NCBI RefSeq assembly: GCF_003010935.1
Contig: NZ_PGGN01000003.1
Span: forward strand, 372,001-436,000
DNA length: 64,000 nucleotides
Direction of reading: 5' to 3'
DNA from: Phyllobacterium endophyticum
GTDB lineage: Bacteria > Pseudomonadota > Alphaproteobacteria > Rhizobiales > Rhizobiaceae
Notes under the pieces: model-generated
Databases searched by the model: none
Seen by the model: only the letters and a program-made list of their open reading frames with translations
Told to the model about the DNA's origin: nothing
Shown here: one piece after another, positions 25,587 through 33,735 of the stretch
Position numbering within the stretch: the first letter of the stretch is position 1
Layout: the number at the start of each line of letters is the position of its first letter
Translations under genes and position numbers: made by a program

Positions 25587-27109
25587 GCCGCCTGTTCCTT
25601 GTCATCGACGTTCAGTGCGGTCTCGATGATCGTGCGCTCGTTCAGGTGCTGGCCTTCGAGTTCCCGCGCAATCCCGCCATTGTACATGACGAGAACGCGG
25701 TCGCAGCAGCCGATCAGTTCCGCATAGTCGGTGGAATAGAAGAGAATGGCGACGCCTTTGTCCGCAAGGTCCCGAAGCAGCTGGTACACCTCCTGTTTGG
25801 TCCCTACATCGATACCGCGCGTCGGGTCATTGAGCAGAATGATGCCCGGGCCAGTCATCAGCCATTTCGCAAGCACGACCTTTTGCTGGTTGCCACCCGA
25901 CAGGGTGGAAACCGCCGCAGCAAGATCGGCGACCTTGATCTTCAGGCTGTCGATCATTTTTTCCACAGCCGAGTGTTCCTTGCTGCCATCCAGACCCAAC
26001 CCCCGCTTGAAGCGTGACAACGATGCAAGGCTGATATTGTCGCGGATGTTCATAGGCAGCATCAGGCCCTCGGTCTTTCGGTCTTCCGGAATGAGCGCTA
26101 CGGGCAAGGCCGCCCTCATCGCGGAACGAGGCCCCGAAAGACGGTGCGGTTTTCCCATTATCTCGACCGTACCGGTGACGCCCTTGAGCACTCCGAAAAG
26201 CGCCAGCAGCAATGATCGCTGTCCCTGGCCATCCAGCCCTCCAAGACCGACGATTTCTCCCTTGCGAATGTCGAGCGAGATATCGCGCAACTGCGTACCC
26301 CAGGAAAGGTTCTTGGCAGACAGTGCTACCGGTTCCATCGGCTTCGGTGCCGGCTTGTCGGGGTAATGATGTGTCAATTCACGACCGATCATCATCTGGA
26401 CGATGGCGCTGACCGAGCGCTCGCCCTTTTTGAACGTCTCGATCCTGCGGCCATTGCGGAAAACGGTTGCAACGTCCGCAAGCGCCTCGATCTCGTGCAT
26501 CCGGTGCGAAACGTAGAGTATGCCGGTACCGTCAGATCTCAGCTTGCGAATAATCGCATAGACGCGTTCAACGTCAGCGGCCGTCAATGCCGAGGTTGCC
26601 TCGTCCAGAATGAGCAGTTTGGGCCTTTTGCCAAGTGCCTTGGCAATTTCGACCATCTGACGCCGCGAAAGCGGCAGGTCGCGCACGAGCTCCAGTGGAT
26701 GCACATCCTCACAGCCGATCATCGCCAGCAACTCGCGCGCTCGCTGGCGCTGTCCGGCACTGTCGATCAAACCGCCGCGAAGGGGAGGGGAGACAATCGA
26801 GAGATTATCCGCGACCGTCATGTCAGGCAGAAGCGAAAGTTCCTGAAACACGCAAACAACGCCTGCGGCCATCGCTTCCACCGGGTTGCGGAAATTCACA
26901 CGACGGCCCTCGACGAAAAGCTCGCCGTCGCTCGGGTCGGTCACACCGGCCGCGATCTTGATCAGCGTCGATTTGCCAGCACCGTTCTCGCCGAGAACCG
27001 CGTGAATTTGGCCGGGATACGCGACGAAATCCACGTCGTTCAACGCGGCAATGCCACCATAGCGTTTCGAGACATGTTTCATTTCCAGAATTGGTGCAGT
27101 GTCAGACAC
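25583..27109 (-). CDS. CUT2 two-domain ABC ATP-binding protein
   Basis: 508 residues with two fused nucleotide-binding domains. Domain one: Walker A GENGAGKSTLIKI near residue 40, signature LPLSRRQMVEIAKAL near 145 (LSRRQ in place of LSGGQ), Walker B LLILDEATSAL near 165. Domain two: the degenerate Walker A region GLDGQGQRSLLLAL near 293, signature LSGGNQQKVVLAKWL near 410 and Walker B IILLNDPTRGIDVG near 430, with Asn in place of the usual Met. This asymmetry is usual in the RbsA/MglA family. It sits between the binding-protein and permease genes. Confidence 0.93.
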   Translation of the reverse strand: MSDTAPILEMKHVSKRYGGIAALNDVDFVAYPGQIHAVLGENGAGKSTLIKIAAGVTDPSDGELFVEGRRVNFRNPVEAMAAGVVCVFQELSLLPDMTVADNLSIVSPPLRGGLIDSAGQRQRARELLAMIGCEDVHPLELVRDLPLSRRQMVEIAKALGKRPKLLILDEATSALTAADVERVYAIIRKLRSDGTGILYVSHRMHEIEALADVATVFRNGRRIETFKKGERSVSAIVQMMIGRELTHHYPDKPAPKPMEPVALSAKNLSWGTQLRDISLDIRKGEIVGLGGLDGQGQRSLLLALFGVLKGVTGTVEIMGKPHRLSGPRSAMRAALPVALIPEDRKTEGLMLPMNIRDNISLASLSRFKRGLGLDGSKEHSAVEKMIDSLKIKVADLAAAVSTLSGGNQQKVVLAKWLMTGPGIILLNDPTRGIDVGTKQEVYQLLRDLADKGVAILFYSTDYAELIGCCDRVLVMYNGGIARELEGQHLNERTIIETALNVDDKEQAA

Positions 27110-27127
27110 GAACAGCCCTCCCAGGAG

Positions 27128-27155
27128 TTCCGGAGCGCACGGCTGCGCCCCGGAA
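27128..27155 (-). promoter_or_regulatory. Strong intercistronic hairpin after the binding-protein gene
   Basis: Minus-strand arms TTCCGGGGCGCA and TGCGCTCCGGAA pair over 12 bases with a single G-U wobble around a 4-base loop, and no T-run follows. It fills the gap between the binding-protein stop (27164) and the ATPase start (27109). Position and structure suggest partial termination or protection of the upstream mRNA, raising binding-protein output. Confidence 0.65.
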
Positions 27156-27163
27156 GTACCGAT

Positions 27164-28294
27164 TTATTGATCGGCCTTGCTTTGCCCCATGATCTCCTGC
27201 GCCGTGAAGTTTATGCCGCAGGTCGGGAAGGAATTGCCCACGAAGAAATTATCCGTTTCCTTAGAATAGAAGCTGTCGCCATCCTTGAAATCGGGATCTT
27301 CCACAACGGACAATGGCAGGGAAATCGACTGCGGAACCACCTCTCCCTCGAGTGCGGCAATCGCCGTCTTTATCGCAACCGCAACCTGTGCAGGACCCGT
27401 GCCCGCAGAGGTGCATTTCAGTCCTTCCTTGGAATATTGCGAACAGAGCTTGCGAAAGCCGTTTTCTGTTTCACCACCAACGGGAACGAACGGATGCTTG
27501 GCATCGATCATGGCACGAACAGTTCCGGTCGATCCACCCTGGACGGAAACACCGTCAAAACGTTTGTGGACCGCAATCGCATCGGCGACGACCTTCTGGG
27601 CCGTGCCATCGTCCCAGCGGCCGACTACCTCAACAGTTTCCCAATCCCCGCCTGATTTCTTCAGCACCTCCTGAATACCTTCGTGACGATCGCGATCGAC
27701 CGAGGTTCCGGTAACGCCGCGGACTTCGAGCAGCTTGCCCTTGTTGCCAGGCACATTCTTGACAAGCCAGTTGCCCCACAATTCACCAAGCCCCTTCTGA
27801 TCGACATTCACATTGATTGCCTCATCGGTATCAAGCGTGTTGTCGAATGCGACAAGGATGACACCGGCGGCATTGGCGCGCTTGATGACCGGCTTGAAAG
27901 CTGTCGGGTTCTGCGCGTTCACGACGATTGCGTCGTAGCCGGAATTGATGAAATTATCGACCGCGGCAATCTGGGCAGCGACATCGTCACCCGTGGAGAC
28001 CACCTTGAATTCCTTGAGCTTTGCCTTCACCTCCGGCAAGGCAGCATAGGCCTTGGCGGTCTGGATCATCTGGATACGCCAGGTGTTGCCGATGAAACCA
28101 TTGGCCAGCGCGATGCGGTAGGGCCCTTCCTTCTTGGGCCATTGGAAAAACTTTGTTTCGGCCGTCAACGGTTTGAAACATTGCGCGTCCTTGCTCGGGC
28201 CCTTGACGATTTCGGGCCCCGCCGCATAGGCAGATACCGTCATCACCAGGCTGGCAGCCGTAGCCGTCAGCAGATATTTCAGCGTCGTTTTCAT
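27164..28294 (-). CDS. Periplasmic sugar-binding protein of CUT2 ABC importer
   Basis: 376 residues, longer than the usual 310-330. The signal peptide MKTTLKYLLTATAASLVMTV ends at AYA. Family landmarks include RIALANGFIGNTWRIQMIQT near residue 58 and the hinge stretch VGGETENGFRKLCSQYSKEG in the C-terminal lobe; four cysteines are present in the mature protein, an uncommon number that might form disulphides. The start at 28294 has an aggaggagg ribosome site; the open frame extends upstream only by chance. The ligand is unknown; the lactonase gene next to it suggests an aldose or its lactone. Confidence 0.9.
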   Translation of the reverse strand: MKTTLKYLLTATAASLVMTVSAYAAGPEIVKGPSKDAQCFKPLTAETKFFQWPKKEGPYRIALANGFIGNTWRIQMIQTAKAYAALPEVKAKLKEFKVVSTGDDVAAQIAAVDNFINSGYDAIVVNAQNPTAFKPVIKRANAAGVILVAFDNTLDTDEAINVNVDQKGLGELWGNWLVKNVPGNKGKLLEVRGVTGTSVDRDRHEGIQEVLKKSGGDWETVEVVGRWDDGTAQKVVADAIAVHKRFDGVSVQGGSTGTVRAMIDAKHPFVPVGGETENGFRKLCSQYSKEGLKCTSAGTGPAQVAVAIKTAIAALEGEVVPQSISLPLSVVEDPDFKDGDSFYSKETDNFFVGNSFPTCGINFTAQEIMGQSKADQ

Positions 28295-28337
28295 TTCGGT
28301 TCCTCCTCCTCGTTGATTTCTTCTTGCTTTGCTTCGG

Positions 28338-29270
28338 TTATGGGTTTTGCACACCTCGCCGGGTCGTCTCGACTGCATAGATCGAACTCGTGGCCGCAAT
28401 GAACAGCCGCGACTTTTCCGGGCCGCCAAAGGTGAGATTGGCGACCACCTCCGGCACAAGGATGCGGCCGAGCCTTGTGCCACCCGGCGTGTAGCAGTGA
28501 ACTCCGTCCTCCGCGGATATCCACAGCAGACCCTCGCTGTCGACGCGCAGCCCGTCCGGCACCATGTCGATATCGGCAACCACGCGGCTATTGCCAAGCC
28601 TCTTTCCGTCGACCACGTCCATGGCGCGCACATTGTGGGGACGCGCATCGTCAAAACCGAAGCCATGGCCGCGAGCCCGCCCGGAATCGGCGATATAGAG
28701 CACGGACTCGTCGGGGGAAAAGGCAAGTCCGTTCGGCCGGTCGAAATCATCCGCAACCACCTCTATGAGGTGCGTCTGCGGGTCGATCCGGTAGACCTGG
28801 TTGCTGCCGATTTCGCTTGGCGCACGGATACCCTCATGATCGGAAATGATGCCGTAGGGCGGATCGGTGAACCAGATGGAGCCATCGGATTTGACCACAA
28901 CGTCATTGGGAGAGTTCAGCCGCTTGCCATTCCAGTGGGTGGCAAGAACTTCGTAGCTGCCATCCTTGTTGGTACGGCTGACGCAGCGCCCGCCATGTTC
29001 GCACGATATCATGGCGCCGTCCCGGTCCAGCGTGTTGCCATTGGCACGTTGCGATGGCTGGCGGAAGACCTGCAGGCCGTTCGCGTGCGACCATGACATG
29101 ATCCGATTGTTGGGAATGTCGGAGAACCGCAATTCATGGGTCTCGTTGATCCAGACGGGACCTTCCGCCCAGATGAAGCCCGTCGCAATTTGCTCCAGTC
29201 TGGCACCGGACTGGAAAAAGGAGCTGAATCGCTCATCATCGGATGAAAGAAAGTCTTGTGCCGCTGCCAT
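28338..29270 (-). CDS. SMP-30/gluconolactonase-family lactonase
   Basis: Six-bladed beta-propeller sugar lactonase of 310 residues. Metal-binding residues are suggested by FIWAEGPVWINE near residue 32 (Glu), KRLNSPNDVVVKSDGSIWFT near 120 (Asn-Asp) and DDFDRPNGLAFSPDESVLYI near 180 (Asn and Asp). The start at 29270 follows gggagg; an upstream ATG adds 14 residues. No signal peptide, so it acts on a lactone in the cytoplasm, probably the oxidised form of the sugar imported by the transporter. It lies between the GntR gene and the binding-protein gene on the same strand. Confidence 0.87.
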   Translation of the reverse strand: MAAAQDFLSSDDERFSSFFQSGARLEQIATGFIWAEGPVWINETHELRFSDIPNNRIMSWSHANGLQVFRQPSQRANGNTLDRDGAMISCEHGGRCVSRTNKDGSYEVLATHWNGKRLNSPNDVVVKSDGSIWFTDPPYGIISDHEGIRAPSEIGSNQVYRIDPQTHLIEVVADDFDRPNGLAFSPDESVLYIADSGRARGHGFGFDDARPHNVRAMDVVDGKRLGNSRVVADIDMVPDGLRVDSEGLLWISAEDGVHCYTPGGTRLGRILVPEVVANLTFGGPEKSRLFIAATSSIYAVETTRRGVQNP

Positions 29271-29324
29271 TTCCCGGCCCTCCCGTGCCGATCGTTGCTC
29301 TAGCCACCGCATAACCGGCGGCGA

Positions 29325-30062
29325 CTATTTTCCCGCCTTCAACCGTCGCTCGCCGCCCCGCGTCGATCTGCTGTCCCCTGCGGGCAATCCGAGCAGGTCT
29401 ATGTAAGAAGAACGCGTCCATTCGATGTGCCAGGCAAGCAGCTCCGCCACTTTTTCGGCCTCGCCACCTGCGGCAAGTGCCACCAGGCGCTTGTGCTCTC
29501 CATGCGACTTTTCGTTGAGTGCCGGGTCAAGAGAGAGCCGATTGCGCAACGCCTGAATGCGGAATGCGATGACCGTGAACGTCTCGGATAGAAACTGGTT
29601 TTCAGCAAGGTCGAACATCACCTGATGAAACACGCCGTCCAGGACGCGGTAATCCTCGGTGTTTTCGTTTGCCATGGCAACGTCCATGGCGGCGACGAGT
29701 TCGGCCCAGCGCAGGCTAAGGGCTTGTCCATTGCGGTCCATCGCGAGGCGGAGGGCCGCAAGTTCCAGTATCGAGCGCATTTCGGCGAGTTGCACGACTT
29801 GGGCTGAACTCATCTCGAACACGAACGTGCCGCGCTGGGGATGTATTTCGACGAGTCCCTGTCGCTTCAGTTCGAGGAGAGCCTCGCGAACCGGGGTTTT
29901 GCTGACGCCGAGTTCCTGCGCCAGCGCCAGCTCGGACAAGGGTTCGCCACACTGCAATGTTCCGTGTACGATGCGGCCACGAATATGCGCGGCCGCTTGT
30001 TCCGTCAGTGAAGGACCTCGCGCAAGCGTCAGCGTCACAAAGACATCTCCAGTCGTACTCAT
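29325..30062 (-). CDS. GntR-family (FCD) transcriptional regulator
   Basis: 245 residues. The N-terminal winged helix has LSELALAQELGVSKTPVREA followed by LLELKRQGLVEIHPQRGTF; the FCD domain has the metal-site pattern VLDGVFHQVMFDLAENQFLS near residue 140 and HGEHKRLVALAAGGEAEKVA near 195. The start at 30062 is chosen over an ATG 11 codons upstream because the longer form would cover the divergent promoter. It heads the lactonase-transporter operon and faces the Ldh-family gene, so it likely controls both. Confidence 0.88.
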   Translation of the reverse strand: MSTTGDVFVTLTLARGPSLTEQAAAHIRGRIVHGTLQCGEPLSELALAQELGVSKTPVREALLELKRQGLVEIHPQRGTFVFEMSSAQVVQLAEMRSILELAALRLAMDRNGQALSLRWAELVAAMDVAMANENTEDYRVLDGVFHQVMFDLAENQFLSETFTVIAFRIQALRNRLSLDPALNEKSHGEHKRLVALAAGGEAEKVAELLAWHIEWTRSSYIDLLGLPAGDSRSTRGGERRLKAGK

Positions 30063-30073
30063 ATCTGAGATAT
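30061..30073. promoter_or_regulatory. Short inverted repeat in the GntR / Ldh divergent promoter
   Basis: ATATC-TGA-GATAT is a 5-base inverted repeat at the start of the GntR gene, in a very AT-rich 60-base gap. It may be part of the GntR operator, but its overlap with the start codon and its low complexity leave it uncertain. Confidence 0.35.
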
Positions 30074-30123
30074 CATATATTAGAATTCCGGACACCTAGA
30101 TATTTAAGGGGATGGTGGATCAG

Positions 30124-31155
30124 ATGGCGGAAATTCTTGTTACGGCCGACGAACTTGCGAAACGCCTTATGGCGGCGCTTGCGGCGGAAGGCGTGGACGA
30201 GGAAGGAGCAGCGGCAACGACGATGGCGCTGATGCACGCATCCCGCCTTGGCGTGGATAGTCACGGGGCCCGCTTGATCAAGCATTATTGCAAGGTTCTG
30301 CGCGGAGGACGCGTCAATGCGCACGCAGTGGTCTCATGCCACCGCACCGGTCCTGCCACCGCCATGGTCGACGGCGATAATGGGCTCGGGCACCTGACAT
30401 CCTATCGTGCCGTATCCGTCGCCATCGAAATCGCGCGGGAAAGCGGAGTAGGTGCTGTCGGTGCTACCCGCTCCTCGCACTTCGGGGCTGCCGGAGCTTA
30501 TGCCCTTGCCATTGCGGAGGCGGGCATGATCGGCTTTGCCACCACCAACACCGATTCGATCGTGGGTCTTTTCGAGGGAACCGAACCCTTTCACGGAACG
30601 AACCCGCTCGCTTTTGCCGCGCCCGTGACAGGCGAGAAGCCATGGCTGCTTGACATGGCTACCTCCTCGATCCCGCTCAACCGCGTGCTGCTCTACCGCT
30701 CGCTTGGAAAAGAACTGCCCGACGGCGTTGCAGCGGACGAAAATGGCGCGCCGACCCGAGATCCAAATGTTGCACAGATGTTATTGCCGCTCGGAGGGGA
30801 GGGGTTCGGCTTCAAGGGTGCGGGGCTTGCCGGCGTTGCGACGCTGCTTTCAGCCGTGCTGACCGGTACGACCCTCGATCCTGACTTTATCCCGATGGTC
30901 AACACAGACAACATATCCACCCCGCGCAACATGGGGCACTTCTTCCTTGCAATCGACCCCGCCCGCTTTGCAGGCGCCAATGTCTTTGCGGCGGGTATGC
31001 GCGCTTACCTCGATTCACTCCGGAAGGTTCCTGCTGCCGATGGCGGCAAGGTCATGGCGCCAGGTGATCGGGAGTGGGACGTCGAAGCGCAGCGCCTGCG
31101 CGATGGAATTCCAATCGATAGTGAGACGGCTGCCTTCCTGAACTTCAGCCACTGA
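30124..31155 (+). CDS. Ldh-family (malate/L-lactate dehydrogenase type 2) oxidoreductase
   Basis: NAD(P)-dependent dehydrogenase of the Ldh_2 superfamily, 343 residues. The family's N-terminal RLGVDSHGARLIKHYCKVL (near residue 40, with the catalytic His), ATRSSHFGAAGAYALAIAEA near 120 and the cofactor region NPLAFAAPVTGEKPWLLDMA near 165 are all present. Family members reduce or oxidise 2-keto/2-hydroxy acids such as malate, ureidoglycolate and 2,3-diketogulonate. An ATG at 30112 is also possible, but a ribosome site abuts it too closely. It is divergent from the GntR gene and probably works on the product of the sugar pathway. Confidence 0.87.
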   Translation: MAEILVTADELAKRLMAALAAEGVDEEGAAATTMALMHASRLGVDSHGARLIKHYCKVLRGGRVNAHAVVSCHRTGPATAMVDGDNGLGHLTSYRAVSVAIEIARESGVGAVGATRSSHFGAAGAYALAIAEAGMIGFATTNTDSIVGLFEGTEPFHGTNPLAFAAPVTGEKPWLLDMATSSIPLNRVLLYRSLGKELPDGVAADENGAPTRDPNVAQMLLPLGGEGFGFKGAGLAGVATLLSAVLTGTTLDPDFIPMVNTDNISTPRNMGHFFLAIDPARFAGANVFAAGMRAYLDSLRKVPAADGGKVMAPGDREWDVEAQRLRDGIPIDSETAAFLNFSH

Positions 31156-31252
31156 CGATCCTATCGCCGCAGTCCAACGCCTCAGCCCGGAACTCTTCTG
31201 TCGCGCCATGCGTTCGATAACGAACGTCTCTACCGACACAGGAGTGCGAAAG

Positions 31253-31522
31253 ATGTCATCGACGCAATCAACGACGGATCACGAAGTTATTCGCAAGTGG
31301 GTGGAAGAGCGCGACGGCACCCCTTCGAAGGTCGCCGGGCGCGGTGAAGGAGGCATTCTGCGGATCGATTTCGGAAAGCCCGAGGAAAATCTGGAAAAGA
31401 TTTCCTGGGATGATTTCTTCGAAGTATTCGACGACCGCCAGCTTGCCTTCCTTTACCAGGACAAGACCAGCGACGGCAAGCCAAGCAGATTCAACAAGTT
31501 CGTTGCACGAGAGGGCGCCTGA
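31253..31522 (+). CDS. Conserved small hypothetical protein
   Basis: 89 residues, acidic at the C-terminal half. It begins MSSTQSTTDHEVIRKWVEER, followed by a glycine-rich GRGEGGILRIDFGKPEENLE and ISWDDFFEVFDDRQLAFLYQ. I recognise this as a small family often found in rhizobia and actinobacteria and sometimes mislabelled as a glucan-branching enzyme; its function is not known. The aggag site before 31253 is good. It ends exactly where the reductase gene begins, so the two are one transcript. Confidence 0.75.
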   Translation: MSSTQSTTDHEVIRKWVEERDGTPSKVAGRGEGGILRIDFGKPEENLEKISWDDFFEVFDDRQLAFLYQDKTSDGKPSRFNKFVAREGA

Positions 31523-32602
31523 TTGCGGGTTCCCGAACCGCGTAAGGGGACGCCCAGTCCAAGGCTGGGCGAGGCTGAATTCCGGGCGCGGTTCCTGGGC
31601 CAGTTCAAGGACGATGCTTTCCACGGCTTGAAGGCCGAGCTCGACAGCATCGCCAGCGCCGCTTGGGATGCATATAGCGATCAGCGCAAGAGCCCGCAAA
31701 CCCGCAAGGCCGGGCCTGAGTTTCACGATCCGGAATACGATCTAGCCGTCGATTGGATCGATGCCCGGGAAAGGATCCGGGCGGCGGAACGCCGGCATGA
31801 AGATCCGGCACAGAAGCGGCGCATTCTGTTGATCAGTGGATCGTCCCGCAGCGAACATACCTGTCCGGGCGAGGCGTCGAAGTCTTTCCGCTTGATGGAG
31901 ATCGCCCGCGGCGTGCTGCAGGCGCGCGGCGATATCGAAGTCGAGATTCTCGACCTCGCAAGGCTTGCGTCGGAATATGGTCGGAATATCCATCCCTGCA
32001 AGGCGTGTTTCTCGACATCGCCGGCACTGTGCCATTGGCCCTGCTCCTGCTATCCCAACTACTCGCTTGGGCAGACGCAGGACTGGATGAACGATATATA
32101 CCCCATGTGGGTTGCGGCGCACGGTGTGATGATCGTCACACCCGTAAACTGGTATCAGGTCAGTTCGCCGGTAAAACTCATGATGGACCGTCTCGTCTGC
32201 GCAGATGGCGGTAATCCCGACCCGACGCTCACCCAGGGTAAAGACGCCAGGCTTGCCAAGGAGATCGAATTGCGAGGCTGGGATTATCCCCGGCACCTGC
32301 AGGGGCGGCTGTTCTCGGTCGTCGTCCACGGCGACGTGGAGGGAGCCGAGAACGTCCGCCGCAGCCTGTCAGATTGGCTTCGTTTCATGCAGATGGTTCC
32401 CGCCGGGCCACTCGCCGAAATAGATCGCTACATCGGGTATTGGAAGCCTTACGCCACCAGTCACGAAGAACTGGATGCGGATGCTGCCATGCAGGAGGAA
32501 GTGCGTAACGCGGCACGCACTCTGCTCGAAGCGGTCATCGCACAAAAGGAAGGGAGCATGGTCGCCGCCGGGTCTGGTCTGCCGCAGCCGCGCGAGAAAT
32601 AG
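31523..32602 (+). CDS. NAD(P)H-dependent flavodoxin-fold oxidoreductase with N-terminal extension
   Basis: 359 residues from a TTG start directly after the stop of the small protein. Residues 105-330 form a flavodoxin-like FMN reductase domain: RRILLISGSSRSEHTC binds the FMN phosphate, and VIVTPVNWYQVSSPVKLMMD near 215 is the second FMN loop. A cysteine-rich insert IHPCKACFSTSPALCHWPCS lies near 160, where many family members carry a CxxC-type motif. The first 100 residues are helical and charged and do not match a domain I know. Substrate unknown. Stress- or quinone-related reduction is a possible role. Confidence 0.8.
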   Translation: MRVPEPRKGTPSPRLGEAEFRARFLGQFKDDAFHGLKAELDSIASAAWDAYSDQRKSPQTRKAGPEFHDPEYDLAVDWIDARERIRAAERRHEDPAQKRRILLISGSSRSEHTCPGEASKSFRLMEIARGVLQARGDIEVEILDLARLASEYGRNIHPCKACFSTSPALCHWPCSCYPNYSLGQTQDWMNDIYPMWVAAHGVMIVTPVNWYQVSSPVKLMMDRLVCADGGNPDPTLTQGKDARLAKEIELRGWDYPRHLQGRLFSVVVHGDVEGAENVRRSLSDWLRFMQMVPAGPLAEIDRYIGYWKPYATSHEELDADAAMQEEVRNAARTLLEAVIAQKEGSMVAAGSGLPQPREK

Positions 32603-32681
32603 CGTTTTCCCATCAAAACCACTCAAAAAGAGTTGCACACCTCATTTCCCTCATCTAGACTTTGGTCGGAGGAGAATTCTC

Positions 32682-33707
32682 GTGGGGAAGATGACGCTCG
32701 AAGACGTCGCGCGGGAAGCCGGTGTCAGTCTTGCAACGGTTGATCGTGTCGTGAACGGACGAATTGGTGTGCATGCGCGCACCATCGAACGCGTCAATGC
32801 GGCCATCAAACAGCTTGGTTTCCTACCCGATCCTCACGCATCGCGCCTTGCACGCGGCCGCGACTATGATTTCCGCATCATCCTGCCCAAGGGCGAAAAC
32901 GAGTTCATGCGGGCCCTCGGCGAAGAGTTCAGCGCTACCCGCGAACGGCAACTGCAAGAGCGCGTCCGGCTGTCCATACAGCATGTCGATACATTTGACG
33001 GCGAGGCCTTGGCCGCGGCGCTTGAGAGGCTTCCCGGCGGCATCGATGGCGTTGCCGTGGTTGCGCTCGACCATCCCGCGGTCACGGAGGCGATCAACGC
33101 GCTGGCAGATGCCGGCGTGGTCGTATTGACTCTCGTGTCCGATGTGCCGAATTCCCGACGCGCGCATTATGTCGGCATCGATAATTTCGCCGCAGGGCGC
33201 ACGGCAGCCTCGCTGATCGGCCGCTTTGTAGGGCCACGCAGGGGCAAGGTCGGCATGATCGCCGGTTCGCTGGCACTGCGCGACCACGTGGAGCGCCAGT
33301 TCGGTTTCGAACAGATCTTGTCCCGAGAATATTCCAACCTCGAGGTCTTGCCCGTACGTGAGGCCCGCGATGAAAATGCGCGCGTTGAAGCAGTCAGCCG
33401 CTCGCTGCTGCAGGACCATCCGGACCTTGTCGCCATCTACAATGCCGGCGGAGGCCAGGCGGGTGTCATCGCCGCGTTGGAAGCGACGAACCGCGTAGGC
33501 GACGTCATCTTTGTCGCACACGAACTGACGGCCTCGACCCGCCGCCATCTCGTGCGCGGCACGGTGGACGCAATCATAAACCAGGATGCCGGGCATATGG
33601 CCCGCAGCGCAGCCCGCATCCTGACAGCCTTGCGCGAGGGACGGCCGATCGTTCCGGGCCAGGAGCACATCCGCATCGATATTTTCATCAGAGACAACAT
33701 GCCTTGA
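32682..33707 (+). CDS. LacI-family transcriptional regulator
   Basis: 341 residues from GTG, chosen because ggaggag lies 7 bases ahead; an ATG three codons in is the alternative. The helix-turn-helix is TLEDVAREAGVSLATVDRVV and the hinge FLPDPHASRLARGRDYDF. The effector domain resembles the rhizobial sugar-binding type (VGIDNFAAGRTAASLIGRFV near residue 165, IYNAGGGQAGVIAALEATNR near 250). It reads in the same direction as the isomerase, dehydrogenase and transporter genes that follow and very likely controls them. A small ACTC-AAAAA-GAGT inverted repeat at 32621-32633 in its promoter could be part of an operator. Confidence 0.88.
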   Translation: MGKMTLEDVAREAGVSLATVDRVVNGRIGVHARTIERVNAAIKQLGFLPDPHASRLARGRDYDFRIILPKGENEFMRALGEEFSATRERQLQERVRLSIQHVDTFDGEALAAALERLPGGIDGVAVVALDHPAVTEAINALADAGVVVLTLVSDVPNSRRAHYVGIDNFAAGRTAASLIGRFVGPRRGKVGMIAGSLALRDHVERQFGFEQILSREYSNLEVLPVREARDENARVEAVSRSLLQDHPDLVAIYNAGGGQAGVIAALEATNRVGDVIFVAHELTASTRRHLVRGTVDAIINQDAGHMARSAARILTALREGRPIVPGQEHIRIDIFIRDNMP

Positions 33708-33735
33708 CAACAACGCACAGAATTGGAGGAGAGAT

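Noticed and set aside
23623-25605. A possible 660-residue fused permease
   Set aside because: The first half is the wrong frame of permease 1. The true second permease starts at 24609 with an ATGA overlap.
28295-28756. N-terminal extension of the binding protein at 27164
   Set aside because: It covers the lactonase gene in the wrong frame, and the signal peptide begins at 28294 behind a strong ribosome site.
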